Notes: generated from the letters alone by a model not told the origin. Counted from the first letter of the stretch, positions 49,070-59,991 are shown. The stretch: 64,000 nucleotides of DNA from Fidelibacterota bacterium 408169 (GCA_002256485.1 NNSG01000003.1:124001-188000), one strand, 5' to 3'. Numbers and translations: made by a program.

Positions 49070-49161
49070 CTTTCAAAGGTTTTGAACCCTTCCAAACCAA
49101 TAACCTTTCAAAGGTTTCAAACCTTTGAAAGGTTGGTTGGGTTCAAAACCTTTGAAAGGTT
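49070..49161. repeat. REP-like cluster after the giant gene (copy D)
   Basis: A half unit (TTTCAAAGGTTTTGAA, 49071-49086), the perfect 33-base core (49102-49134, same as copies A and C) and a further AAAACCTTTGAAAGGTT (49145-49161) lie directly after the giant gene's stop and before ileS. A T-rich run follows at 49170-49177, so the last unit may also terminate transcription. Confidence 0.85.
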
Positions 49162-49241
49162 AATACGGGTTTTTTTCTTTTCTCCTTCTTTGTTTCCATC
49201 TGATTAAAACATTAATTTCCCGCCCTCTAAATAGAGTCATC

Positions 49242-52200
49242 ATGATTAAAAAAGTAAATCCTAAAATTGATTTCGTAAAACTCGAGCATGAAATTCTTGA
49301 GTTCTGGGAAAAGAACGACATTTTCAAAAAACGTGTTGCGGCTAATAAAGGAAAACCCAAATGGTCCTTTATTGATGGTCCTATAACGGCGAATAATCCC
49401 ATGGGTGTCCATCATGCCTGGGGTAGAACACTGAAGGATATCTATAATCGATATAAAGCCATGACGGGACACGAACTCCGCTACCAAAATGGATTTGACT
49501 GCCAAGGATTATGGGTGGAAGTGGAGGTGGAAAAAGAACTGGGCTTCAAGTCCAAGAGGGATGTGGAAGAACACGGAATTGAAAAATTTGTTAACCTCTG
49601 CAAAGAACGTGTTCGCAAGTATTCCTCGGTTCAAACTGAACAATCCAAACGCTTGGGTATGTGGATGGATTGGGATAATTCTTATTTTACCATGTCCGAT
49701 GAAAATAATTATACCATTTGGGCATTTTTAAAGAAGCTGTTTAATGAAGGGAAAATTTTTCGCGGATCTGATTCAGTTCCATGGAGTGGCAGATCGGGAA
49801 CGTCCTATTCACAAATGGAAATTGTAGAAGGTAGGAAACTTGTAGCGCATAAATCCGTATTTGTCCGTTATCCATTAAAAGATAGAAAAAATGAACACCT
49901 CTTGGTCTGGACAACCACTCCCTGGACGCTTTCGTCAAATGTATCTGCTGCTGTAAATGGTAATCTTGATTATGTAAAACTGCAAGCTGCGGATGGATTC
50001 ATTTATTATTTTGCCAAGGAGAACCTGGAATTTCAGCGATTAGAAAAACAATTCAATGAAAAGAAGCAGTGGATTGATGGCATCCCCAAATTGAAAACAA
50101 TTTCTCAAATTTTCAAAGAGCATGGTGGATATGAAATTCTTGGTTCTGTTAAAGGAAGCGAAATGGTGGGTTGGAAATATGAAGGTCCCTACGATGAACT
50201 GCCGGCCCAGCAAGAACCGGGAGGATATCCCTTTATTGATGATGATTTAAAAGCAAAAAATGCTAATGCTGTCAACCAGCATTCTGTCATTGATCCGGGG
50301 AAAGACAATATCGGTAATGATATTGTTGTGGCAGGGGAAGGAACCGGTATCGTCCATATGGCTCCCGGCTGTGGAGACATCGATCATAAAATTGGGAAAA
50401 AATTGGGATTGGTAAACTTGGCACCTCTGGACGATGAATCCAAATTCATCGATAAGTATGGCTGGCTTGAAGGAAAAACAGCTACAGATCCGGAAACGAC
50501 AGTAGCCATTATTGCTGATCTTAAAGAGCGTGGATTTCTATTACATGTGGAAGATTATCCACACGTTTATCCCCATTGCTGGCGATCGGGCGATGAACTT
50601 GTGTTCCGTTTGGTGGAAGAATGGTACATCAATATGGATTGGCGGAATAAGATCAAAAAGATTGTGGATGAAATCGAATGGATCCCGGAATGGGGACAGG
50701 ATCGTGAACACGAATGGCTGGATAATATGGGCGATTGGATGATTTCCAAAAAACGTTTCTGGGGTTTGGCGTTACCTATTTGGACATTTGATGATGATTC
50801 ATTTTATGTTGTAGGATCGAAAGAAGAATTGAAAGAATTAGCCGTTGAGGGATGGGACGAATTTGAAGGAAATTCACCCCATCGGCCCTGGATTGACAAG
50901 GTGAAGATTAAACATCCGGAAAGCGGTTTGATCGGCCAGAGAATTGTAGATGTGGGTAATCCCTGGCTCGATGCAGGGATTGTACCATTTTCAACTATGG
51001 GTTATACCACGGATAAGGACTATTGGAAAGAATGGTTCCCTGGAGATTTTGTAACCGAATGCTTTCCTGGTCAATTTAGGAATTGGTTTTATTCACTACT
51101 GGCTATGTCAGCAGAATTAGAGGAAACTGCACCCTTTAAGACTCTACTCGGACATGGATTGGTCAAAGACGAAACAGGCCGGGATATGCATAAGTCCTGG
51201 GGCAACGCTATCTGGTTTAATGATGCTGCAGAAAAGATGGGCGTTGACGTCATGCGCTGGATGTATGCCACGCAAAATATTGAACACAATTTATTATTTG
51301 GTTATGGCCACGCTGACGAAGTGAGAAAAAAGCTCATTCAGCTTTGGAATTCCTATTCTTTCTATGCCACCTATGCGTCGGTGGATGGTTTTTCCCCGAA
51401 AGGCAGGGAATTAAATGACAATGATTTAACTATCCTGGATAAGTGGATACTGTCCAAAATGCATTCGTTAATTAAAGAAGCAACCGATCATTATGATGTA
51501 TTTCGGGTGGATAAATTCATGCGGTCATTCGAGCGATTTTTAGATGACTTGTCAAATTGGTATATTCGCCGTAATCGTCGCCGCTTCTGGAAAGCAGAAG
51601 ATGATTCGGATAAACTGACTGCCTACCAAACGTTGTATGAAGTTCTTTTCACTACTATACGCTTGCTTGCACCTTGCTTACCTTTTGTGTCTGAAGAGAT
51701 TTACCAAAACCTGGTGCGCAGTTCCATTGGCGATGTTCCGGAAAGTATCCATTTATGCGATTTTCCTGTTGCAGATGATACGTGTATAGATGAATCGCTC
51801 ATGAATCAGGTTGACGCCTTGCGCAAAGTAGTTGAGCAGAGCCGTTCCGCTCGTAATAAAGCAAACTTGAAAATCCGTCAACCTTTATCAAAACTTTGTT
51901 TTGTTGTGGAAAATGATGATGTTGCATCGTTTATTGAAGCTAACAGCAAAGTCATTTTGGATGAATTGAACGTAAAGGGTATGGAGCGTGTAACGAATAT
52001 TTCAAAACTCATCCAATATGAAGTAAAACCAAATCTTCCATTTTTGGGTGAACATTATGGCAAGCAGATGCAAGAAATACGAGCTGCCATTGCTGCAATG
52101 GATGTTGATAGTATTATTCAAACATTAAATAGCGGTAGTGGTGTAAAACTTGAACTGACAGAAGAAAGTATCGAATTAAATAAAGATGCTTTTTTGATAA

Positions 52201-52556
52201 ATACGAAATCTGCTGAAGGTTTCACGTCAGAAAAGGATGGGGGGATCACAGTTGGATTAACAACTGAATTGACAGAAGAACTGCTTCGAGAGGGCATGGT
52301 CAGGGATCTAATTCGCCACGTGCAAATTATGCGAAAAAATGCTAATTTCGCTGTTGAAGATCGCATCATAGTTAATGGGTTGATTGATGGTCCTTTAGGA
52401 GATGCGCTTGAAGATTTTAAAGAATTCTTTTGTAATGAAACGTTGACAATTAAATTGACAGGTAAAACGAATGAAGGTGAATATGAATCAACATTTGAAA
52501 TTCAAGATCAATCGTTAACATTAAGCATAGAACGAACACATACTAGGAAAGGATAA
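49242..52556 (+). CDS. ileS: Isoleucyl-tRNA synthetase, IleRS2-like, with altered HIGH motif
   Basis: The product is 1104 residues, a class I synthetase that charges tRNA-Ile and edits valine. The place of the HIGH signature holds GVHH (55-58) in ITANNPMGVHHAWGRTLKD, and the KMSKS loop reads DMHKSWGN (648-655). The rest is normal: catalytic domain halves split by an editing domain, WxxSKxRFWG (MISKKRFWGLALPIW), an anticodon-binding domain (SNWYIRRNRRRFW) and a long C-terminal extension of the type 2 (eukaryote-like) group. It heads a cluster with dksA-like, lspA, rluD and xer genes. No second ileS is visible in this window, so it may be the housekeeping enzyme. Confidence 0.93.
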   Translation: MIKKVNPKIDFVKLEHEILEFWEKNDIFKKRVAANKGKPKWSFIDGPITANNPMGVHHAWGRTLKDIYNRYKAMTGHELRYQNGFDCQGLWVEVEVEKELGFKSKRDVEEHGIEKFVNLCKERVRKYSSVQTEQSKRLGMWMDWDNSYFTMSDENNYTIWAFLKKLFNEGKIFRGSDSVPWSGRSGTSYSQMEIVEGRKLVAHKSVFVRYPLKDRKNEHLLVWTTTPWTLSSNVSAAVNGNLDYVKLQAADGFIYYFAKENLEFQRLEKQFNEKKQWIDGIPKLKTISQIFKEHGGYEILGSVKGSEMVGWKYEGPYDELPAQQEPGGYPFIDDDLKAKNANAVNQHSVIDPGKDNIGNDIVVAGEGTGIVHMAPGCGDIDHKIGKKLGLVNLAPLDDESKFIDKYGWLEGKTATDPETTVAIIADLKERGFLLHVEDYPHVYPHCWRSGDELVFRLVEEWYINMDWRNKIKKIVDEIEWIPEWGQDREHEWLDNMGDWMISKKRFWGLALPIWTFDDDSFYVVGSKEELKELAVEGWDEFEGNSPHRPWIDKVKIKHPESGLIGQRIVDVGNPWLDAGIVPFSTMGYTTDKDYWKEWFPGDFVTECFPGQFRNWFYSLLAMSAELEETAPFKTLLGHGLVKDETGRDMHKSWGNAIWFNDAAEKMGVDVMRWMYATQNIEHNLLFGYGHADEVRKKLIQLWNSYSFYATYASVDGFSPKGRELNDNDLTILDKWILSKMHSLIKEATDHYDVFRVDKFMRSFERFLDDLSNWYIRRNRRRFWKAEDDSDKLTAYQTLYEVLFTTIRLLAPCLPFVSEEIYQNLVRSSIGDVPESIHLCDFPVADDTCIDESLMNQVDALRKVVEQSRSARNKANLKIRQPLSKLCFVVENDDVASFIEANSKVILDELNVKGMERVTNISKLIQYEVKPNLPFLGEHYGKQMQEIRAAIAAMDVDSIIQTLNSGSGVKLELTEESIELNKDAFLINTKSAEGFTSEKDGGITVGLTTELTEELLREGMVRDLIRHVQIMRKNANFAVEDRIIVNGLIDGPLGDALEDFKEFFCNETLTIKLTGKTNEGEYESTFEIQDQSLTLSIERTHTRKG

Positions 52557-52559
52557 ATT

Positions 52560-52952
52560 GTGGCTAAAAAATATTCAAAAGCTAAATTAAAAAAATTTCG
52601 AAAAACTATTCTTGCAAAAATGGATGAAGTTTCTCACGATATGGAAGATATTAAACACGACATTATGGATAAAGGAAATCCCAAAGCGGGTCTTTCCCAG
52701 GATTCTGTTTATAGCGTCCACATGGCCGATGCCGGCTCCGATTCTTTTGAGCAAGAAAAGAACTTCATGTTCATGAGCCGGGAAAGTGATTATTATAAAA
52801 ATCTTTCTCTTGCATTAGAACGCATAGACAATGAAGAGTTTGGTGTATGCAATATTTGTGGGGGGCTCATTGTAGAAGAACGAATGATGGAAGTACCCAA
52901 TGCAACCAAATGTGTTGAATGCAAAACAAAGGATAAACTGAACTTAAAATGA
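52560..52952 (+). CDS. TraR/DksA family zinc-finger protein
   Basis: The product is 130 residues: a coiled-coil N-terminal half (MAKKYSKAKLKKFRKTILAK...) and a C-terminal four-cysteine zinc finger with Cys97, Cys100, Cys118 and Cys121 (CNIC...CVEC). Family members bind the secondary channel of RNA polymerase and affect transcription with ppGpp. The start is GTG at 52560, 3 bases after the ileS stop; its stop overlaps the lspA start (ATGA). The coiled-coil tip lacks a clear DxxDxA motif, so an exact DksA role is uncertain. Confidence 0.88.
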   Translation: MAKKYSKAKLKKFRKTILAKMDEVSHDMEDIKHDIMDKGNPKAGLSQDSVYSVHMADAGSDSFEQEKNFMFMSRESDYYKNLSLALERIDNEEFGVCNICGGLIVEERMMEVPNATKCVECKTKDKLNLK

Positions 52953-53422
52953 GAATTTTGCTGGTGAGCGCCGTGGTTGTGGTTATAGACCAGATCACGA
53001 AAGCGCTTACACGCACTCACCTTGATTTGTACGATTCTGTACCGGTCATTACGAACTTTTTCCACCTGACGTATGTTACAAATGACGGTATGGCATTTGG
53101 CATAAATTTCCCGGGAGGAATATATGTTTTTTCAGTCATTTCGATTATTTTGACAGCTATAATATTCGTTTATCTTTGGAAAGAACAGTATAGTCATTTT
53201 CTCATGCGATTATCCTTGGCACTTATATTAGCAGGTGCAATTGGTAATTTGATTGACCGTATTCTTTTTGGTAAAGTGGTTGATTTTTTTGATTTTATGA
53301 TTGGTAACTACCATTGGTATATTTTTAATGTAGCTGATTCATCTGTCACAATCGGTATGGCTGTTTTCTTATATTTTTCTTTTTTTGTTCAACCAAAACT
53401 ACAGATAGAAACCACTTCTTGA
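52949..53422 (+). CDS. lspA: Lipoprotein signal peptidase (signal peptidase II)
   Basis: The product is 157 residues with four membrane helices. It cleaves prolipoproteins before the lipid-modified Cys. Catalytic aspartates are Asp112 (KVVDFFDF) and Asp130 (FNVADS); other signatures are VIDQITKAL, TNDGMAFGI and AIGNLIDRI. Many putative lipoproteins in this window would be its substrates. It is coupled on both sides by short overlaps. Confidence 0.96.
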   Translation: MRILLVSAVVVVIDQITKALTRTHLDLYDSVPVITNFFHLTYVTNDGMAFGINFPGGIYVFSVISIILTAIIFVYLWKEQYSHFLMRLSLALILAGAIGNLIDRILFGKVVDFFDFMIGNYHWYIFNVADSSVTIGMAVFLYFSFFVQPKLQIETTS

Positions 53423-54387
53423 TTACGAATAATCGCGTGATTACAGGTGATGAAAATATGCGCCTGGATCACTATTTAGTTGAACAATTGCCTGATGTTT
53501 CACGTACACATATACAGAAGATGATTAAACAGGAAAACATAACAGTCAATGGAAAATTGGAAAAAGCGAATTATAGACTCCAAGTGGGGGACTTAGTCAT
53601 TGCAAAACCATTGGAAATAGAACCTGAAATTGATTCAATTATACCTGAAGATATTTCCCTAAATATCCTATTTGAAGATGAAGATATTATTATCATTAAT
53701 AAACAAGCTGGTGTAGTTGTCCATCCCGGCAAGGGTAATTATACCGGAACACTCGTTCATGGATTAAAACATCATTGTAAAAAACTATCGACACTGAATG
53801 ATGTTTTGCGTCCCGGAATTGTCCATCGCCTCGACCAAGAAACGTCCGGTGTTATGGTTGTGGCAAAGACGAATAATGCCCATAGCAATATTGCTGCACA
53901 ATTCCAGGATAGAACGGTTGAAAAGACATACATTGGGATTTCTTGGGGAAGATGGATAGATAAAGAAGGCTGTATAGATGTTTCACTTAAACGTAATCGA
54001 AAAAATCCAACGACTTTCTGTGTCGATGAATCCGGGCGTAATGCTGTTACACATTTTAAAGTACTCCAAGAATTTCGGTATATGAGCGTTGTAGAGTTTT
54101 ATCCAAAGACAGGCCGCACTCATCAAATTCGTATCCATGCGATGCATATGAATCACCCCATAGTACATGATGAGAAATACAACGGTGGTGTCAATCGAAC
54201 CAAAGGGTTTTTACCGGAGGTTCAACGTGATATTAAATTATTAGTGAAGAAATTGGGCCGTCATGCTCTCCATGCTAAACAGTTATCTTTTAATCATCCT
54301 GTGTCGGGTGAAAGAGTTAATTTTACTGCAGAATTGCCACAAGATATGCAGACTATGATAGATCATATGCAAACCCATTATGGCTGA
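53419..54387 (+). CDS. rluD: RluD-like 23S rRNA pseudouridine synthase
   Basis: The product is 322 residues with an N-terminal S4 RNA-binding domain (MRLDHYLVEQLPDVSRTHIQ) and the RsuA/RluA catalytic domain, whose HRLDQETSG motif contains the catalytic Asp139. The start is a TTG overlapping the lspA stop; an ATG at 53458 is a good alternative because the S4 domain begins there. Family members modify 23S rRNA or tRNA uridines; the exact site is inferred only from family resemblance. Confidence 0.92.
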   Translation: MITNNRVITGDENMRLDHYLVEQLPDVSRTHIQKMIKQENITVNGKLEKANYRLQVGDLVIAKPLEIEPEIDSIIPEDISLNILFEDEDIIIINKQAGVVVHPGKGNYTGTLVHGLKHHCKKLSTLNDVLRPGIVHRLDQETSGVMVVAKTNNAHSNIAAQFQDRTVEKTYIGISWGRWIDKEGCIDVSLKRNRKNPTTFCVDESGRNAVTHFKVLQEFRYMSVVEFYPKTGRTHQIRIHAMHMNHPIVHDEKYNGGVNRTKGFLPEVQRDIKLLVKKLGRHALHAKQLSFNHPVSGERVNFTAELPQDMQTMIDHMQTHYG

Positions 54388-55288
54388 TTTAAATAAGCAT
54401 ATTACCGATTTCATTGAATTCATAAAGCAGGAAAAAGGGTTTTCTATCCATACCATAAAATCCTATTCTAATGATTTAAACCGTTTTGATCTATTTATGA
54501 AATCGTATACAAACAATCCTAAATGGACAGTCGACAAAATTGATCGTCAAACGATTCGTCATTTTTTGGGTAAAGAATATGAAGATGGTTTTAGCAGTAG
54601 AACGGTAGCCCGAAGACTGGCCTCTATCAAGTCCTTTTGTAAATATATTCACACAAATGGTGTTATAAAAACAAACCCTTCTACAAATGTCAAAACACCC
54701 AAAACACCCAAAACACTTCCAGTATATATTAGAGAAAAATCCATTGAAGACTTGATGAATAGTCCGAAAGCAGATACACTGATTGGCATTCGTGATCGGG
54801 CACTTTTGGAATTGTTTTATAGTACCGGAATGCGTTTAAGTGAATTAGTTAATTTAAATTTGGGTGATTTTAATAGTGATCAGCAATGTGTTCGGGTTTT
54901 TGGAAAAGGACAGAAAGAGAGATTGATTCCTTATGGTAATCGTGCCAAAATTTCTATTGATAATTATATGGTAAAAAGAGGTATAAGTATTAAAACGGGT
55001 GACATCAAAGAACCATGTTTTATAAATTCAAAAGGTATGAGGATTTCAACAAGAACGGTCCAACGGCGTGTGAGTATGTATTTACAGCAAATTGCGGATG
55101 GATCGTCTTTGGGTCCCCATACTCTTCGCCATACGTTTGCTACCCATATGCTTGAACGCGGTGCGGATATCAGGGCATTGAAGGATTTGCTGGGCCATAG
55201 CAGTCTTTCATCGACACAAGTGTATACACACATTCAACCTGAAAAAATGAAAGAAATTTATAAACTGGCTCATCCTCACGGTGAATAA
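54380..55288 (+). CDS. xerD: Tyrosine recombinase XerC/XerD
   Basis: The product is 302 residues, an N-terminal SAM-like core-binding domain and a catalytic domain with the full active-site set: Arg152, Lys176, His247, Arg250, His273 and Tyr282. Spacing follows E. coli XerD closely, so it is likely a chromosome-dimer-resolution recombinase and not a phage integrase. It overlaps rluD by 8 bases. XerC versus XerD cannot be separated here. Confidence 0.92.
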   Translation: MADLNKHITDFIEFIKQEKGFSIHTIKSYSNDLNRFDLFMKSYTNNPKWTVDKIDRQTIRHFLGKEYEDGFSSRTVARRLASIKSFCKYIHTNGVIKTNPSTNVKTPKTPKTLPVYIREKSIEDLMNSPKADTLIGIRDRALLELFYSTGMRLSELVNLNLGDFNSDQQCVRVFGKGQKERLIPYGNRAKISIDNYMVKRGISIKTGDIKEPCFINSKGMRISTRTVQRRVSMYLQQIADGSSLGPHTLRHTFATHMLERGADIRALKDLLGHSSLSSTQVYTHIQPEKMKEIYKLAHPHGE

Positions 55289-55299
55289 CAGGAGCTATC

Positions 55300-56919
55300 A
55301 TGACTACCACAAGCAAAAAATTAGGATTGGATAAAATTGGTTTAACGGATGTGGACAGGATAATTAGAGATCTTCCTGTCGAAAGCTTGATTGAAGACAT
55401 TCTTTTACATAAAGAAGGTAAAATGGGAATGAATGGTGCAATCATGGTTGACACAGGGCGGTATACCGGGCGATCTCCAAAAGATAAATATTTTGTAGAT
55501 GAAGATTCATCGAATAAAAATCTTTGGTGGGGACCGGTGAATGTCAAATTGGACGAATCTATTTTTGATGAATTGTATGAACAGGTTGTGAATTATTACA
55601 ACCACGCTGATGACTCCAATACCTATATTTTTGATGGTTTTGCCGGTGCAGATCCAAAATACAGATTGAATGTAAGAATGATTGCCAAAAAAGCTTGGCA
55701 AGTTCATTTTGCACATAACATGTTTATTCGTCCTGAAAAAGGTGATTTAGATGAATTTGAACCTGACTTTACGATTATTAATGCATCTGATGTGTATAAC
55801 CAGAAGTTTGAAGAACATGGAATGAATTCAAAAACATTTATCATTTTTCACATGGCCAAACGTATCGCAATTATTGGCGGAACAGAATATGGCGGCGAAA
55901 TGAAAAAAGGTATTTTTTCTGTCTTGAATTACATACTTCCCTTAAAAGGTGTATTAGCCATGCATTGCTCGGCAAATGTGGATAAAAATGGTGAAAATCC
56001 TGCAATCTTTTTCGGGCTTTCCGGTACAGGTAAAACCACATTAAGCACAGATCCTGAAAGGCCATTAATCGGAGACGACGAACACGGCTGGTCTGATGAC
56101 GGTATTTTTAATTTTGAGGGTGGTTGCTATGCAAAAGTCATCGATTTAAATCCCAAACATGAACCGGATATTTACAATGCAATTCGCCATGGAGCATTAC
56201 TGGAAAATGTTGTCTATGATGAACGTACCAGGATCATTGATTTCAGTGATGGATCGAAAACAGAAAACACACGTGTTTCATATCCGTTGAACTATATTGA
56301 CAATTCTGTATTTGGCCAGGGCAAACCTGCCATGTCTGGGCATCCAAATAAAATCATTTTTCTCACCTGTGATGCTTATGGTATTCTACCCCCGGTTTCA
56401 AAATTATCTCCTGAACAGGCCATGTATCATTTTATTAGTGGATACACTGCAAAGGTTGCTGGAACAGAACGGGGAATCACAGAGCCTGTCGCCACATTTT
56501 CACCTTGTTTTGGCGGACCCTTTTTAACCCTGCATCCATTGAAATATGCTGAATTACTACGCGAGAAAATGAATAAATACAATGTACCATGCTATCTGGT
56601 AAATACAGGTTGGGTTGGAGCAAATGCCAGTTCAGGTGCTAAACGGATCAGTCTGCCCATAACTAGACAAATTATACACAAAGTACTTGATGGTAATATT
56701 GAATCAGCAGAGTGTGTACAAGATCATTATTTTGGTGTTCAGATTCCAATACATTTGGAAAATATTGGTGACGAAATTCTTTTACCTACGAATGCCTGGA
56801 AAAATGTGGATGAATACCACAAAACAGCTAAAAAATTAGTAGAAAAATTTCAGAAAAACTTTAAACAATATAATATTGATGATCCTGCTGTTCATGCAGC
56901 AGGTCCTGTCATTAATTAA
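55300..56919 (+). CDS. pckA: Phosphoenolpyruvate carboxykinase (ATP)
   Basis: The product is 539 residues. It interconverts oxaloacetate and phosphoenolpyruvate with ATP, for gluconeogenesis or, in reverse, CO2 fixation. The P-loop [15 protein letters not shown] and the metal-binding [22 protein letters not shown] are intact, as is the N-terminal [16 protein letters not shown] substrate loop. ATG at 55300 follows a CAGGAG box. Confidence 0.97.
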   Translation: MTTTSKKLGLDKIGLTDVDRIIRDLPVESLIEDILLHKEGKMGMNGAIMVDTGRYTGRSPKDKYFVDEDSSNKNLWWGPVNVKLDESIFDELYEQVVNYYNHADDSNTYIFDGFAGADPKYRLNVRMIAKKAWQVHFAHNMFIRPEKGDLDEFEPDFTIINASDVYNQKFEEHGMNSKTFIIFHMAKRIAIIGGTEYGGEMKKGIFSVLNYILPLKGVLAMHCSANVDKNGENPAIFFGLSGTGKTTLSTDPERPLIGDDEHGWSDDGIFNFEGGCYAKVIDLNPKHEPDIYNAIRHGALLENVVYDERTRIIDFSDGSKTENTRVSYPLNYIDNSVFGQGKPAMSGHPNKIIFLTCDAYGILPPVSKLSPEQAMYHFISGYTAKVAGTERGITEPVATFSPCFGGPFLTLHPLKYAELLREKMNKYNVPCYLVNTGWVGANASSGAKRISLPITRQIIHKVLDGNIESAECVQDHYFGVQIPIHLENIGDEILLPTNAWKNVDEYHKTAKKLVEKFQKNFKQYNIDDPAVHAAGPVIN

Positions 56920-56949
56920 ACGAAGGTTATGCAGAGCCTTCAAAACCTT

Positions 56950-56956
56950 AAGGAGG
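56950..56956 (+). promoter_or_regulatory. Strong ribosome binding site that fixes the hpf start
   Basis: AAGGAGG is 6 bases before the ATG at 56963. The frame is open further upstream into pckA, but only this start has such a site. Confidence 0.8.
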
Positions 56957-56962
56957 AAATTC

Positions 56963-57250
56963 ATGCTCATTGAATTCACAGCTCGACATTTTCACGCTCC
57001 CGATACTTTACGAGAATATGCAGAACAGGAAGTACAACGGGTTCACAAAATATTTGATCGCATTACACGGTGTCAAATTATTTTACTTCATGAAAATAAC
57101 ATGTACACTACGGAAATTAATCTATTTATGCCATCACGACATTTGAATATAAAAGAAACAACAGATAATGCAACCAAATCAATAGACAGAGCTGTTGATA
57201 AAATGATAATTCGGGTAAAAAAGATAAAGAAAAAGATGTTTGCCCATTAA
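56963..57250 (+). CDS. hpf: Ribosome hibernation promoting factor (short HPF/RaiA family)
   Basis: The product is 95 residues with the HPF/YfiA fold pattern: FTARHFHAPDTLREYAEQEVQ, a second strand pair (RCQIILLHENNMYTTEINLFM), and a basic C-terminal helix (VKKIKKKMFAH). It binds the decoding centre of resting ribosomes. The length corresponds to the short form that supports 100S dimers only together with a partner. It lies 43 bases after pckA. Confidence 0.88.
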   Translation: MLIEFTARHFHAPDTLREYAEQEVQRVHKIFDRITRCQIILLHENNMYTTEINLFMPSRHLNIKETTDNATKSIDRAVDKMIIRVKKIKKKMFAH

Positions 57251-57265
57251 TTCATTTTTCAAGGA

Positions 57266-57294
57266 TTGTGGCTTTTTTATTATCTTATTATTAA
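57266..57294 (+). promoter_or_regulatory. Promoter candidate for metK-ahcY
   Basis: TTGTGG (57266-57271) and TATTAA (57289-57294) are 17 bases apart. The predicted leader would be about 66 bases. It contains a small imperfect hairpin (ctcaaga/tcttggag) but no recognised riboswitch. Confidence 0.4.
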
Positions 57295-57366
57295 CTCAAG
57301 ACTCTTGGAGTGCGTTGGGGAAGAAAGGTAGATTTTTGCCCTAATAACAGGAATAATAATACTATT

Positions 57367-58548
57367 ATGAACCATTATTTATTTACATCCGAATCTGTGA
57401 CTGAAGGACATCCGGATAAGGTCTGCGATGCCATTTCTGATTCAATTTTAGATAATTTACTTACACAAGATCCCAATTCAAGGGTTGCCTGTGAAACACT
57501 GGCTACAACCGGATTAGTGGTTGTTTCAGGAGAAGTGACAACGAATGGCTTTGTTGAAGTAGAGTATGTCGTTAAGGAAACCTTGGCCGAAATCGGTTAC
57601 AATAATGAAGCCTATGGTATGGATGATGAACAAGTCAAAGTTATCTCCAGTTTAGATGCCCAAAGTCCGGAAATTTCTCAAGGCGTTGATGAAGGATCAG
57701 GTTTGCATGATGAACAAGGCGCAGGAGACCAGGGACTGATGTTTGGTTTTGCTTGCAATGAAACACCTGAATTAATGCCCTTACCCATCCATCTTGCTCA
57801 CAGACTAACAGAGCGACTGGCGAAATTGCGTAAAGATGGAACAATGCCTTGGATTCGTCCTGATGGCAAATCACAGGTAACTGTGGAATATAATAGTTCC
57901 GGACCTGTTAAAGTGAGCAAGTCAGTTATTGCTACACAGCACGATGATATGCTTGATGAAAAAGGTTCAAAAGAGAAAGAGCATAACTTTGTAGAAACTG
58001 AAGTGGTCGATCAGATTATTAAACCAGTATTGGATGAATATGGTATTGCCTATGATAATTCATTTATTGTGAATGGAACAGGGCGCTTTGTTTACGGCGG
58101 TCCAGCCGCTGACACTGGTTTAACCGGCCGTAAAATTATTGTCGATACCTATGGAGGATACGCTCCCCATGGCGGCGGTGCTTTTTCTGGTAAAGATCCA
58201 TCTAAAGTAGATCGATCTGCAGCATATATGGCTCGATACATTGCCAAAAATATTGTTGCAGCAGAATTAGCGGAAAAATGTGAAATTCAGTTTTCATATA
58301 GTATAGGTGTGGCTGAACCAACTTCGTTTTATGTAAAAACATTTGGCACTGGAAAACTGGATGATACAGAGCTGACCAATGCGGCCAGAGAATTATTTCC
58401 TTTAAAACCAGCCGGTATTATTAGACACCTTGATCTGAAAAAACCACGTTATCTTGCAACTGCAGCTTATGGCCACTTCGGACGTGAAGATGATTTGTTT
58501 ACATGGGAAAAAACGGATATGATTAATGAACTACATAACATTATTTAA
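57367..58548 (+). CDS. metK: S-adenosylmethionine synthetase
   Basis: The product is 393 residues. It makes SAM from methionine and ATP. Signatures include [20 protein letters not shown], the [12 protein letters not shown] motif and [19 protein letters not shown]. The ATG at 57367 is chosen because the protein then begins [15 protein letters not shown], the normal N-terminus; an upstream in-frame ATG at 57310 adds an unlikely tail. It is followed after 12 bases by ahcY, so SAM synthesis and SAH removal are made together. Confidence 0.97.
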   Translation: MNHYLFTSESVTEGHPDKVCDAISDSILDNLLTQDPNSRVACETLATTGLVVVSGEVTTNGFVEVEYVVKETLAEIGYNNEAYGMDDEQVKVISSLDAQSPEISQGVDEGSGLHDEQGAGDQGLMFGFACNETPELMPLPIHLAHRLTERLAKLRKDGTMPWIRPDGKSQVTVEYNSSGPVKVSKSVIATQHDDMLDEKGSKEKEHNFVETEVVDQIIKPVLDEYGIAYDNSFIVNGTGRFVYGGPAADTGLTGRKIIVDTYGGYAPHGGGAFSGKDPSKVDRSAAYMARYIAKNIVAAELAEKCEIQFSYSIGVAEPTSFYVKTFGTGKLDDTELTNAARELFPLKPAGIIRHLDLKKPRYLATAAYGHFGREDDLFTWEKTDMINELHNII

Positions 58549-58560
58549 TTTGGAGTAAAT

Positions 58561-59991
58561 GTGAGTAACACTATTTTTGAAAATTTACCGTATAAAGTTG
58601 CTGATATTGAATTAGCCGAATCTGGTAGGAAAGCTATTTCTATTTCAGAAAAAGAAATGCCCGGATTAATGACTGCGAAAGAAAAATATGGTTTAGAAAA
58701 ACCGTTGGCAGGATTAAAGTTGACCGGTTCCCTCCATATGACAATCGAAACAGCTATTTTGATTAAAACATTAAGAGAACTGGGTGCAGATATTCGTTGG
58801 GCATCGTGCAATATTTTTTCTACTCAAGACCACGCTGCTGCAGCCATTGCAGATAGCGGTATTCCCGTTTTTGCTTGGAAAGGTGAATCGTTGGAAGAAT
58901 ACTGGTGGTGTACTATGCAAGCATTAACATTTCCTGATGGAAGTGGACCTGATCTAATTGTAGACGATGGAGGTGATGCTACACTTCTTATTCATAAAGG
59001 ATTTCAACTTGAAAATATTTTATCAGAAACAGGTGAAATTCCTGAAATCAAAACAACCATTGAAGAAGAAATTGTCATCGAAAAATTATTAAGGGATGTA
59101 TTGGAAAAAGATAATCAGCATTGGCATAAAATATCGAAAAACATCATTGGTGTTTCAGAGGAAACAACCACAGGTGTACATCGCTTGGAACAAATGGCAA
59201 AAGACGGAACACTTTTGTTTCCTGCCTATAACGTGAATGATTCTGTAACAAAATCCAAATTTGATAATATTTATGGATGCCGAGAATCATTGGCTGACGG
59301 CATCAAACGAGCCACAGATGTTATGATTGCCGGTAAAGTAGTCATTGTGTGTGGATATGGAGATGTAGGAAAAGGGTGCGCTCAATCCATGAAAGGTTTT
59401 GGAGCTCGTGTAATTGTTTCTGAAATCGATCCAATTTGCGCCTTACAAGCTGCCATGGAAGGATATGAAGTCAAAACTATGGAGCAAGCCTTACCAGAAG
59501 GAGATATTTATGTGACTGCAACCGGTAATAAGGATATCATCACATTCGACCACATGAAAGAAATGAAGGATCAGTCCATTATTTGTAACATAGGTCATTT
59601 TGATAATGAAATCCAGATGGACAGGTTAAATAACGATTCTTCAACTATAAGAGAAAATATTAAACCACAGGTGGACAAATATACCTTTGAAGATGGTCAT
59701 CAGATTTTTATTTTAGCTGAAGGACGATTGGTGAATTTAGGATGTGCTACCGGACATCCAAGTTTTGTTATGTCCAATTCATTTACAAATCAAGTATTAG
59801 CACAAATGGCATTGGCTGAAGAAAAACCTGAAGTCGGTGTATATGTTCTTCCAAAGATTTTAGATGAAGAAGTGGCACGGTTGCATTTAGATAAACTGGG
59901 AGTAACATTAACTAAACTGTCAGATGATCAGGCTAACTATATTGGAGTAAGTAAAAATGGTCCTTACAAGAAAGATGGATATCGTTATTAA
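58561..59991 (+). CDS. ahcY: Adenosylhomocysteinase
   Basis: The product is 476 residues. It splits S-adenosylhomocysteine into adenosine and homocysteine using bound NAD. The substrate domain has [15 protein letters not shown] and [14 protein letters not shown], the Rossmann loop is GYGDVGKG, and the C-terminal tail ends KKDGYRY as in the family. The start is GTG with TTTGGAG in front. The linked metK makes this an activated-methyl-cycle operon. Confidence 0.97.
   Translation: MSNTIFENLPYKVADIELAESGRKAISISEKEMPGLMTAKEKYGLEKPLAGLKLTGSLHMTIETAILIKTLRELGADIRWASCNIFSTQDHAAAAIADSGIPVFAWKGESLEEYWWCTMQALTFPDGSGPDLIVDDGGDATLLIHKGFQLENILSETGEIPEIKTTIEEEIVIEKLLRDVLEKDNQHWHKISKNIIGVSEETTTGVHRLEQMAKDGTLLFPAYNVNDSVTKSKFDNIYGCRESLADGIKRATDVMIAGKVVIVCGYGDVGKGCAQSMKGFGARVIVSEIDPICALQAAMEGYEVKTMEQALPEGDIYVTATGNKDIITFDHMKEMKDQSIICNIGHFDNEIQMDRLNNDSSTIRENIKPQVDKYTFEDGHQIFILAEGRLVNLGCATGHPSFVMSNSFTNQVLAQMALAEEKPEVGVYVLPKILDEEVARLHLDKLGVTLTKLSDDQANYIGVSKNGPYKKDGYRY

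Noticed and set aside
54380-55288. Phage or island integrase
   Set aside because: Active-site spacing follows XerD, the gene is within a housekeeping operon, and no att sites or phage genes are nearby.
57295-57366. Possible SAM-responsive riboswitch before metK
   Set aside because: The leader is short, and its small imperfect hairpin matches no SAM-I, SAM-II, SAM-III or SAM-IV layout that I could recognise.
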